Source: DATHXC01 sp041662005
GTDB lineage: Bacteria; Pseudomonadota; Gammaproteobacteria; Burkholderiales; Methylophilaceae
NCBI GenBank assembly: GCA_041662005.1
Contig: JBAZTJ010000031.1
Location: forward strand, 1 to 21,649
DNA: 21,649 bases
Reading direction: 5' to 3'
The notes below the pieces were generated by a model. The model saw nothing but the letters and a program-made list of their open reading frames with translations, was not told the origin of the DNA and searched no databases. Positions 15,053 to 21,649 of the stretch are shown here, piece by piece; positions within the stretch are counted from its first letter, which is position 1; the number at the start of each line of letters is the position of its first letter. Both the position numbers and the translations under genes were made by a program.

Positions 15053-15474
15053 TAGGTTCAGGCAATGGTTTCAGCTCAGGCCACCATAGTACGCCGATGG
15101 CTGAGATCAACACTACGCCGTTAGTGGATGTGATGCTGGTGTTGCTGGTGATATTCATCATTACTGCGCCTTTGCTGACGCATGCCGTCAAGATTGACCT
15201 GCCGCAAGCCAGCAGCCAGCCTTTGCCAGAAAAGCCCGAGGTAATTTCGATCGCAATTGATAATGCCGGCAAGATGTACTGGAACGATAGCCCGATTGTG
15301 GCAGGTGAGATGGAACTTAAGCTGCAGCAGGCAGCCAGCGCCAAACCGCAGCCTGAGTTGCAAATCCGCGCAGACAAAGAGACACGCTATCAAGTGCTGG
15401 CTGAGGTGATGGCTAATGCACAAAATGCAGGGATACAAAAATTAGGGTTTGTCAGCACGCCCAACACGAAATAG
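15049..15474 (+). CDS. exbD: Biopolymer transport protein ExbD
   Basis: Encodes 141 residues. It has a short cytoplasmic N-terminus, one TM segment (about 24-44, PLVDVMLVLLVIFIITA) with the proton-carrying Asp27, equivalent to E. coli ExbD Asp25, and a periplasmic domain (about 50-141) ending AGIQKLGFVSTP. AEINTTPLVDVMLVLL is the classical ExbD/TolR start motif. It partners ExbB and TonB. The downstream 88 bases before the receptor gene contain T-rich DNA and a direct repeat but no stable hairpin terminator, so read-through into the receptor gene is likely. Confidence 0.95.
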   Translation: MIGSGNGFSSGHHSTPMAEINTTPLVDVMLVLLVIFIITAPLLTHAVKIDLPQASSQPLPEKPEVISIAIDNAGKMYWNDSPIVAGEMELKLQQAASAKPQPELQIRADKETRYQVLAEVMANAQNAGIQKLGFVSTPNTK

Positions 15475-15499
15475 TTTTAATTTTTTTTAGTTTTAGATC

Positions 15500-15538
15500 T
15501 AGCCAGCCAGTGAGTGTTTGCTCAGGTAGCCAGCCAGT
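15500..15538 (+). repeat. 12-bp direct repeat in the exbD-receptor gap
   Basis: TAGCCAGCCAGT occurs at 15500-15511 and again at 15527-15538, 27 bases apart, in the 88-base gap before the second receptor. Role unknown; it could be a regulator site or a duplication. Confidence 0.7.
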
Positions 15539-15562
15539 TATCGCTTACCAGGGGAAACACAC

Positions 15563-17734
15563 ATGCAGACTAGTCTGAAGAAGTTGCAATTTAATTTTAA
15601 GCCGAGTTATCTGGCAGTAGTCGCTGCCTTAGCTATAGTGCCAGTATCGAGTTATGCAGAAACGGCCGCGGAAAGTAGCGCTAAATCCGAACAGGTAAAA
15701 TCCGGCAGCGTAGAAGCGTTGCCGGAAGTTTCGGTAAAGGCTAGTAACAAACCAGAGAGCAGTTATCAGCCATTAACCACAGTAACTGCCGCCAAGATAG
15801 AAGCCCCATTACGCGATATTCCTCAGACAGTTAATGTGGTTACTTCTGCGGTGATGCGTGATCAAGGTGCGCTTACCTTGCAAGATGCATTGCGCAACGT
15901 GCCGGGAGTTGGATTCAGCAATGGCGACGGTCAGCGCGACCAGGTGAATATCCGTGGGTTTACCGCCATCGGCGATCAGTTTGTTGATGGCATACGGGAT
16001 GATGCGCTGTACTTCCGCGACCTTGCAAATGTCGAGCAGGTCGAGGTGCTGAAAGGCCCGGCGGCAGTACTTTACGGCAGGGGTTCTTCTGGCGGCATCA
16101 TTAACCGAGTCACCAAAAAACCATTAGATAGATCATTTAGTGAAATAACAGCGATAGGCGGTACCACCGGTACTGCACGTGTTGAAGCCGACATTAACCA
16201 AAAGCTCGGGGATAGCGCCAGCTTCCGCATCAATGGGGCATATGAAGACTCCGATAGTTTCCGCCAGCAGGGTTTCGTGGAGCGTAGCTTTATTGCACCC
16301 TCGTTGTTACTGAAAATTAGTGATCAAACCAAAGTGACGCTGCAACTGGAGCATTTGGATGACCGCCGGGTGAATGACTTTGGCATGCCCGCAATTAATG
16401 GCCGTCCGGTCAGCACCCCTGTCAAAACTTACTATGGGTCTTCCAATGCCAGCAGGGATGATTATGTCCAGAGTCGTGTAACTTCAGGCACTGTAGTGCT
16501 CGAGCATGCATTTAATGATGATGTAAAAATCCGCAATGCGTTTCGTGCCTATAACTATGACCTTGATCGTAACAATACTGTTGCAACCAGTATAACTGCC
16601 GGTGCAAACCCCATGGTTAACCGTCGGTACAGTACGGTTCAGCGCCAAGAAGATGGTATTTTTAACCAGACTGATTTAACGGTTAAGGCAGAAGGTTTGG
16701 GCATCAAGCACACGCTGCTGTTTGGTTTGGAGTTGGCTGAGCAGAATAAAGATACCCAGTCTGGGAATGGCGCTAATCCAGGTGCGGTTAGTTTATACAA
16801 TCCAGTCCTAACCCCGTCAAACAGGGCTTCATTGACCTATAACACGGTTAATACAGGCATAAGCAATACGACAGGTCTTTATGCTCAGGATCTCGTTACA
16901 TTAAATAAGTACTGGAAAGCCTTAGTCGGCGTTCGATATGATAGTTTTGATCAAGACACGAAAAATCACCTGACTAACACCAAGCTGAGCAGGAAAGATG
17001 AGGAGCTTAGCCCGCGTGCTGGGCTCGTATATCAGCCTAATGAAGTGCTGAGTTTTTATGGCTCATATACCAAATCTTTCCAGCCATCACAGGAAACTTT
17101 TGCACTCGCCGCAAATAATGCTGATCTGGCGCCTGAAGAAACCAAAAACTACGAGGTTGGCAGTCGGCTGGATATGTTTGATGGCAATGTGACAGCGATG
17201 GCATCTCTGTATCGTCTTGAGCGCACTAATATTAAAACTACNNNNNNNNNNGCAAATAATAACTTGCTTGTCCCGGTTGGTGAGCAGCGTACGGATGGCC
17301 TTGAATTATCGGTGCTGGGCCGCCTTGCGCAGGGGCTGGATCTCACTGCCGGTTACGCTTTTATGGATGGCCGGATTACAAAATCCAATAGTGTTTCGAG
17401 TGGGGTCGCTATTGAAGGCAATAGGTCAAGTCTGACTCCGGAGCACAGCGCTAACCTCTGGTTGACCAAACGTTTCAACAATGGCTTCGGAATTGGCGGC
17501 GGTGCAGTTTATATGGGAGAACAGTTCGCCTCATCAAGCAATCTGGTCAAGCTTCCCGGATATACCAGGTTTGACGCGGCTGCATTTTATGAGACCAGGA
17601 AATATGACATACGCCTGGCGGTCAATAATATTTTTGATAAGCGTTATTTCATTTCAGCACATGGTGGCGCGGACTTGTACAACACACCGGGCGCACCTAT
17701 GAATGCACTTTTATCCTTACGTCTTAAGTTCTAA
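15563..17734 (+). CDS. TonB-dependent siderophore receptor (interrupted by a 10-N gap)
   Basis: Encodes about 723 residues with AGGGGAAA 10 bases ahead of the ATG. Signal peptide ends near SYA-E (residue 32). A TonB-box-like LPEVSVKAS is at 53-61, and the plug domain at about 80-190 has DIPQTVNVVTSAVM, RDQVNIRGFTAIGDQFVDG and QVEVLKGPAAVLYGRGSSGG. The barrel ends LLSLRLKF with the terminal Phe. It is a paralogue of the minus-strand receptor, with the same VDGxRDD pattern in the plug, suggesting related but distinct ferric chelate substrates. Ten Ns at 17242-17251 (residues about 560-563) keep the frame on both sides. It is followed by two accessory genes with tiny spacing. No Fur box lies directly upstream, so it is probably served by the hemP-side operator. 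Confidence 0.92.
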   Translation: MQTSLKKLQFNFKPSYLAVVAALAIVPVSSYAETAAESSAKSEQVKSGSVEALPEVSVKASNKPESSYQPLTTVTAAKIEAPLRDIPQTVNVVTSAVMRDQGALTLQDALRNVPGVGFSNGDGQRDQVNIRGFTAIGDQFVDGIRDDALYFRDLANVEQVEVLKGPAAVLYGRGSSGGIINRVTKKPLDRSFSEITAIGGTTGTARVEADINQKLGDSASFRINGAYEDSDSFRQQGFVERSFIAPSLLLKISDQTKVTLQLEHLDDRRVNDFGMPAINGRPVSTPVKTYYGSSNASRDDYVQSRVTSGTVVLEHAFNDDVKIRNAFRAYNYDLDRNNTVATSITAGANPMVNRRYSTVQRQEDGIFNQTDLTVKAEGLGIKHTLLFGLELAEQNKDTQSGNGANPGAVSLYNPVLTPSNRASLTYNTVNTGISNTTGLYAQDLVTLNKYWKALVGVRYDSFDQDTKNHLTNTKLSRKDEELSPRAGLVYQPNEVLSFYGSYTKSFQPSQETFALAANNADLAPEETKNYEVGSRLDMFDGNVTAMASLYRLERTNIKTXXXXANNNLLVPVGEQRTDGLELSVLGRLAQGLDLTAGYAFMDGRITKSNSVSSGVAIEGNRSSLTPEHSANLWLTKRFNNGFGIGGGAVYMGEQFASSSNLVKLPGYTRFDAAAFYETRKYDIRLAVNNIFDKRYFISAHGGADLYNTPGAPMNALLSLRLKF
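17242..17251. other. Assembly gap (10 N) inside the receptor gene
   Basis: Ten undetermined bases in a barrel-coding stretch. The reading frame is open and family-like before and after it if the ten Ns are counted, so the gap length may be right or right modulo three. Confidence 0.95.
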
Positions 17735-17743
17735 GGAAACCAA

Positions 17744-18415
17744 ATGAAGATAACAAAAATGAATACCATACGATTACCCTTAGTGATGGTCTTGCTGGGT
17801 TTTGCTTTTCAGGTGCAAGCCCACTACATCTGGCTGGAACCTGCCGAGGGCCAGGCACGGCTTTACTTTGGCGAGTATGGGGATAATCTGCGCGAAAAAA
17901 CAGGGGGAAGGCTCGATAGCATTGCTGCACCGGCGATACAGACTAACTCTGCCGATAGCAAATCTACCAAGGTAGCTTATGAGCGTAAGGACAATCATAT
18001 TGCCCTTAAAGCGCCAGGTAATGTGCCATTGATCGTGCAGGACACAGCAATGAAAGTGAAGGATTTACGCAAGAACAATATTGGTGTCGTTAAGCCTATG
18101 TACTATGCGCGCTTTGCCACCAATGATGTCGAGGCGGCGTCCAGCCTGGATTTTGATATCCAGCCGCTGGGTAATGGCAAGGTGAAGGTCAATTTGCACG
18201 GAGCTTCGCTGGCCAAGGTCAAGCTTGAGATTTTTGCCCCTAACCAATGGATGCGTGAGTACCAGACTAATGAGCTTGGTGAGGTTAGCGTAGACACGCC
18301 TTGGCCGGGTTTGTATGTGGTGCATGTGGTTTATGTTGAACCCGTCAAAGGTGAGTATCAGGGCGATGCTTATGAGGCTATCCGTCATGTCGGCACGCTC
18401 AGCCTGATTCGATAG
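17744..18415 (+). CDS. DUF4198 periplasmic protein of the receptor operon
   Basis: Encodes 223 residues with AGGA overlapping the receptor stop. A signal peptide ends at VQA (residue 26), leaving a mature protein that starts with His (HYIWLEP). This A-H-x-x-W start is typical of DUF4198 proteins, which occur beside metal uptake systems and some of which are annotated as periplasmic components of cobalt/nickel transport. The rest is beta-rich; a second domain (about 125-223) with PLGNGKVKVNLHGASLAKV and LGEVSVDTPWPGLYVVHV looks like an Ig-like fold. It may bind metal or chelate in the periplasm, but this is not shown. It lies 9 bases after the receptor and 1 base before the PepSY-type gene, so all three are co-expressed. 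Confidence 0.85.
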   Translation: MKITKMNTIRLPLVMVLLGFAFQVQAHYIWLEPAEGQARLYFGEYGDNLREKTGGRLDSIAAPAIQTNSADSKSTKVAYERKDNHIALKAPGNVPLIVQDTAMKVKDLRKNNIGVVKPMYYARFATNDVEAASSLDFDIQPLGNGKVKVNLHGASLAKVKLEIFAPNQWMREYQTNELGEVSVDTPWPGLYVVHVVYVEPVKGEYQGDAYEAIRHVGTLSLIR

Positions 18416-18416
18416 C

Positions 18417-19058
18417 ATGACAGCATCGCAGTTGAATTTTTCTGCCAGGGGCAGGTTCTTGCGGTGGCTACGTCGTATCCATGGCTGGGTAGGTTTATGG
18501 GGCGCCGTGCTGGGGCTATTGTTTGGCGCGACGGGGTTTTTGCTTAATCACCGCGCAGTGATGAAAATCCCTGCGGCCCAGCTGGAGGCCAGTAATATTG
18601 AGCTGGCCTTGCCGGCTGAGCGGCCACAAGATGCCCAAGCTATGGCAGCATGGTTGCGCACCGAGCTGAAGATTAATCGTGAGCCGCAAAAGGTTAGCAC
18701 TGAACCGGCAAAGCAGGTGGTATGGGCTGGGCAACCTGTGCAGCAACCGGCCCTGTGGAAAGTAGATTTCCATGCTCCGCAGTTTGCCTACAATGCAGAG
18801 TACTGGGTGGGGAATAGCTTCGTCAGTGTGAAGCGGCAGGATGCCAATGCCTTTGCATTCCTGGTGCGCTTGCACAAAGGAGTCGGCATGAGCAAGGCTT
18901 GGATATTGCTGGCAGATTCGGTGGCGGGTGCTTTGGTGCTGCTTTCCCTGACTGGCGTGCTGTTATGGACCAAGATGCGCGGTTCACGCCTGGCGATGGC
19001 TGGCTTAGTTGGCTCTTCCAGCTTGCTGGCGCTGCTGTTTATCCTGCAGTCTATATAG
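18417..19058 (+). CDS. PepSY-associated TM protein, possible ferric-siderophore reductase
   Basis: Encodes 213 residues. Three hydrophobic segments are visible: about 24-44, 161-184 and 191-211. Conserved histidines flank the membrane: RRIHGW (His22), LNHR (His45) and RLHKG (His153), the usual positions in PepSY-TM proteins. Relatives beside siderophore receptors have been tied to ferric-siderophore reduction or periplasmic iron release, and the context here (receptor, DUF4198) fits. A periplasmic domain of about 110 residues lies between TM1 and TM2. The protein is at the short end of the family. Start is 1 base after the preceding stop. Confidence 0.82.
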   Translation: MTASQLNFSARGRFLRWLRRIHGWVGLWGAVLGLLFGATGFLLNHRAVMKIPAAQLEASNIELALPAERPQDAQAMAAWLRTELKINREPQKVSTEPAKQVVWAGQPVQQPALWKVDFHAPQFAYNAEYWVGNSFVSVKRQDANAFAFLVRLHKGVGMSKAWILLADSVAGALVLLSLTGVLLWTKMRGSRLAMAGLVGSSSLLALLFILQSI

Positions 19059-19187
19059 ATATAACCGCATATTCATCTTTTTGTCATACAAGCCCGGTAG
19101 TGTTTGGCAAGTTTTTTCGACGCTAGCTCTTTAAATTGGAGTTGCAATGCGTCGAGGCATATTTTGCATACACAACCGGGGATCTCG

Positions 19188-20666
19188 ATGAAAAAAACCA
19201 TGCTGAGTGTAGCGCTGGCTGCACTGTTTTTACCAACGCTGGCGACTGCTGCCAGCCCTTTTTCGGCCATTACCAAAGAGTGGACATATAGCCATGCCCT
19301 CACTGGCGTCAGTGGCCTGACTTCTGAAATCAGCGCATACGATGCTGCCACTAATTCAATATGGGTTGCTGGCGTAGTAGGCGTAGATGTACTGAATGCA
19401 AGCACAGGTAGCCTGATACAGCATATCGATACCAGCGGCTTCGGCGCTATCAATAGTGTTGCCATACACAATGGTGTGGCTGCATTTGCCATGGAATCCA
19501 GCGTACGTACTATCAAGCTTTACGATACCACTACCCGCAGCCTGGTAAGCGGTATCAATTCCATCACTGTGGGCGCCTTGCCCGACATGGTGAAATTTAC
19601 GCCAGATGGTTCCAAGCTGCTGGTGGCTAACGAAGCCACGCCTACCAACTACTCCGGCTTCGACCCGGCCGGGAGCGTCAGTATCATCAATGTCGCCACG
19701 CGTACCCTGATAGCCAATGCGGGATTCGCCGGCGTACCTACCGCAGGCAGCAACATCCGCAATCCTGGCATGGATTACGAGCCTGAATATATTGCGGTGA
19801 ATGCTGCCGGTACTAAGGCTTATGTAACCCTGCAGGAAGCAAATGCCATAGGCGTGCTTGATCTCAACACTAACAGCTTTTCCCAGATCATAGGTCTGGG
19901 CACCAAGAGTTTTAATGTACCAGGGAATGCCATAGACCCGACAGATCGCGATTACTTAAGCGGCAGCAGTGGCCCTACCAAAACCGAATTGCGCCCGGTA
20001 GCCGTGCAGGGGTTGTATCAGCCGGATGGCATTGCCGCTTATGAGTCGAGTGGCAAGACCTATCTAGTCACTGCCAATGAGGGCGATACGCGTGAGGACG
20101 AAGCAGACAAGGCCCGTGCGTCAACGCTGGCGGGCACGCCTAACGATTTGAAACGGCTCAATATTTCTACCACAGACTCCACTCCCGGCAATCTGGTGAC
20201 CTTTGGCACACGCGACTTCACCATCCGTGACGAAGCGGGCAATATTGTTTTCTCCAGTGGTAACGAGCTGGATGCCAGGGCCATTGCGCTAGGTATTTAC
20301 GATGATGGCCGTAGTGATGATAAAGGTGTGGAACCGGAGGGTGTTGAGCTGTTGGAGCTTGGCGGGCGTACTTTTGCCTTTATCGGCCTGGAACGCACCA
20401 CCAAGAGCGCAGTTGCCATTTACGATATCACCGACCCAGCCAACGCCAGTTTTCTGGATATGCTGGTGACGGATGGGGATATTGCACCAGAAGGCCTGAA
20501 AGCGTTTGTTGTTGATGGCAAGTACTATTTGTCTATCGCTAACGAAGTATCCAATACAACTACGCTGTACAGCCTGACACCGGTACCCGAACCTGAAAGT
20601 TATGCCTTGATGTTGGCAGGCCTTGGCCTGGTCGGCTTTATTGCACGCCGCAAACGCAGGGCTTGA
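19188..20666 (+). CDS. PEP-CTERM protein with choice-of-anchor I / beta-propeller body
   Basis: Encodes 492 residues from the ATG at 19188, chosen because it gives a proper signal peptide (MKKTMLSVALAALFLPTLA, cleavage near TAA-S at residue 22). A TTG at 19104 in the same frame would put 28 unrelated residues ahead of it. GGGGAT precedes the ATG. The body has beta-propeller-like repeats (PDMVKFTPDGSKLLVANEA, QPDGIAAYESSGKTYLVTAN) and the closing block EPEGVELLELGGRTFAFIGL with VAIYDITDPANASF and LAPEGL-like IAPEGLKAF, typical of choice-of-anchor I proteins often annotated as phosphatase-like or esterase-like. The enzyme activity is not established. The tail is a complete PEP-CTERM signal: VPEP at 466-469, hydrophobic segment, RRKRR. 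It ends in a strong terminator. Confidence 0.88.
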   Translation: MKKTMLSVALAALFLPTLATAASPFSAITKEWTYSHALTGVSGLTSEISAYDAATNSIWVAGVVGVDVLNASTGSLIQHIDTSGFGAINSVAIHNGVAAFAMESSVRTIKLYDTTTRSLVSGINSITVGALPDMVKFTPDGSKLLVANEATPTNYSGFDPAGSVSIINVATRTLIANAGFAGVPTAGSNIRNPGMDYEPEYIAVNAAGTKAYVTLQEANAIGVLDLNTNSFSQIIGLGTKSFNVPGNAIDPTDRDYLSGSSGPTKTELRPVAVQGLYQPDGIAAYESSGKTYLVTANEGDTREDEADKARASTLAGTPNDLKRLNISTTDSTPGNLVTFGTRDFTIRDEAGNIVFSSGNELDARAIALGIYDDGRSDDKGVEPEGVELLELGGRTFAFIGLERTTKSAVAIYDITDPANASFLDMLVTDGDIAPEGLKAFVVDGKYYLSIANEVSNTTTLYSLTPVPEPESYALMLAGLGLVGFIARRKRRA

Positions 20667-20680
20667 GTATGCTGTAATGA

Positions 20681-20705
20681 AAAGCCCGCGTAAGCGGGCT
20701 TTTTT
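20681..20705 (+). terminator. Rho-independent terminator after the PEP-CTERM gene
   Basis: AGCCCGC (20683-20689), loop GTAA, GCGGGCT (20694-20700), then Ts to 20705. Starts 14 bases after the stop codon. Confidence 0.92.
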
Positions 20706-20726
20706 ATTTTCACTTTATTTTCACTT
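20706..20726 (+). repeat. Tandem 11-bp duplication
   Basis: ATTTTCACTTT (20706-20716) is followed at once by ATTTTCACTT (20717-20726). It is directly after the terminator in the 206-base gap before the phosphorylase gene. No clear promoter or further feature was found in that gap. Confidence 0.7.
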
Positions 20727-20911
20727 GGAGATATGAGTGATCGCTGTCATGATTATCTGGTCGTCCACCTTGCAGCACATCATTGTCTTTTGTGTATCTA
20801 CAGGTGTGGTTTTTGCTTACTTCGTAGAGTGCGTGAACATCTTGTTTTTTTAAGATACATTTAACTGCTAGCTTGTAAAGTCTGAGCAAATCAATATTGA
20901 AAGAAGCCGTT

Positions 20912-21649
20912 ATGATTATCCCTAAGCCTAAAAACACTTCAGTGACGCCTATCATTACTGAGAAGACGCCCGTTCCTCAGGCCTTACAAAACCACCTTCT
21001 GTTTTCAATGTTTAAAACCCCGCAAGTTGCCACACCACGCGACTGGTACGCCAGCACTGCCCATGTGGTGCGCGATCATGTCATCGAGCGTTGGGTCAAT
21101 ACGGTGGAAGCGTATCTCGAGCAGGACCCCAAACGTGTGTATTACCTTTCACTGGAGTTCCTGATTGGGCGCATGTTGTCGAATGCTGCACTAAACTTGG
21201 GCATAGAGCCTGAAATGCGCGATGGTTTGAACGCGCTTGGCCAGGAGCTGGAAAATGTAGTGGAGATGGAAAGCGATGCAGCGCTGGGAAATGGCGGGTT
21301 GGGACGATTGGCGGCTTGTTTTCTTGATTCCATGGCGAGTATGGACATCCCTGGAACCGGCTATGGCATTCGCTACGAGTACGGCATGTTCAAGCAAAGT
21401 ATCAATAAAGGTCAACAGATTGAGAACCCCGATAACTGGTTACGTTACGGCAATATCTGGGAATTCCAGCGCCCTGAAACCACTTATACCGTGGGTTTCT
21501 ACGGTAGCGTGGTCGAGTTTCCAACCGATCATGGCATAGAGCATCACTGGGTAGACGCTGAGCAGGTGGTGGCCATGGCTTACGATGTGCCTATCCCCGG
21601 CTATGGCACGAACACGGTCAATAACCTGCGCTTGTGGTCAGCCAAGGCC
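20912..21649 (+). CDS. glgP: Glycogen/alpha-glucan phosphorylase, N-terminal part (cut by window edge)
   Basis: The first 246 codons are in the window with no stop. The enzyme cleaves alpha-1,4-glucan with phosphate to give glucose-1-phosphate, in glycogen breakdown. Recognised by VYYLSLEFLIGRMLSNAAL (near residue 75-90), ALGNGGLGRLAACFLDSMAS, GTGYGIRYEYGMFKQ, QIENPDNWLRYGN and the later PIPGYGTNTVNNLRLW, all well conserved in the family. The PLP-binding lysine is in the C-terminal half, outside the window. The start at 20912 has only a weak AAGAAG ahead. The first 30 residues are variable and Pro/Lys-rich. Confidence 0.96.
   Translation, partial: MIIPKPKNTSVTPIITEKTPVPQALQNHLLFSMFKTPQVATPRDWYASTAHVVRDHVIERWVNTVEAYLEQDPKRVYYLSLEFLIGRMLSNAALNLGIEPEMRDGLNALGQELENVVEMESDAALGNGGLGRLAACFLDSMASMDIPGTGYGIRYEYGMFKQSINKGQQIENPDNWLRYGNIWEFQRPETTYTVGFYGSVVEFPTDHGIEHHWVDAEQVVAMAYDVPIPGYGTNTVNNLRLWSAKA

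Noticed and set aside
19104..19187. N-terminal extension of the last PEP-CTERM protein
   Set aside because: Starts at TTG without ribosome-binding site and would bury the signal peptide 28 residues inside.
20710..20955. Minus-strand open frame of 81 codons before the phosphorylase
   Set aside because: Overlaps the phosphorylase start, has no ribosome-binding site or family resemblance and lies in intergenic DNA.
1..21649. CRISPR array, tRNA or rRNA gene, insertion sequence, phage genes
   Set aside because: No regularly spaced repeats, tRNA-like cloverleaf, rRNA-like stretch, transposase or phage-type protein was recognised.

Overview
The window looks like a chromosomal segment of a Gram-negative betaproteobacterium, plausibly of the Nitrosomonadales/Methylophilaceae type. 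The support is indirect: three PEP-CTERM proteins (an exosortase-using envelope), a hemP-tonB-exbB-exbD cluster with outer-membrane siderophore receptors, a textbook RpoH promoter in front of htpG, and Fur-box-like sites. Base composition is moderate. Two runs of ten Ns (2407-2416 and 17242-17251) show that this is a scaffold with assembly gaps.

Left part (1-3150): a small conserved hypothetical gene on the minus strand, a small secreted protein with a 28-residue internal repeat, and two PEP-CTERM proteins in tandem separated by an assembly gap. Next (3180-7221, minus strand) is a compact five-gene operon read right to left: ECF sigma factor, one-TM putative anti-sigma factor, one-TM periplasmic Metal_resist/CnrX-like protein, DUF1800 protein and DUF1501 protein. 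The first three genes overlap by ATGA and the last two are 2 bases apart. The layout suggests an envelope-sensing sigma circuit wired directly to the DUF1800/DUF1501 pair.

Centre (7344-10790): htpG reads rightward from a near-consensus RpoH promoter and ends in a perfect hairpin terminator. It is followed by a near-consensus sigma-70 promoter (TTGACA, 17 bases, TATCAT) whose -10 is covered by a Fur-box-like sequence. That promoter leads into a small unknown gene and then a stand-alone ribosomal protein S4 paralogue lacking all cysteines and not embedded in a ribosomal operon. An iron-repressed S4 paralogue is the most unusual reading of this window. A small four-cysteine protein of unknown function follows.

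Right-centre (10806-19058): an iron-acquisition island. A TonB-dependent siderophore receptor on the minus strand is divergent from hemP-tonB-exbB-exbD, a second siderophore receptor, a DUF4198 periplasmic protein and a PepSY-type membrane protein, all on the plus strand. Fur-like sites lie in the divergent intergenic region on both sides. Receptors take up ferric chelates, TonB-ExbB-ExbD supplies energy, and the DUF4198 and PepSY proteins probably act on the metal or siderophore in the periplasm and inner membrane.

Right end (19188-21649): a PEP-CTERM beta-propeller-like protein of the choice-of-anchor I type, a terminator, and the first 246 codons of an alpha-glucan (glycogen) phosphorylase cut by the window edge.
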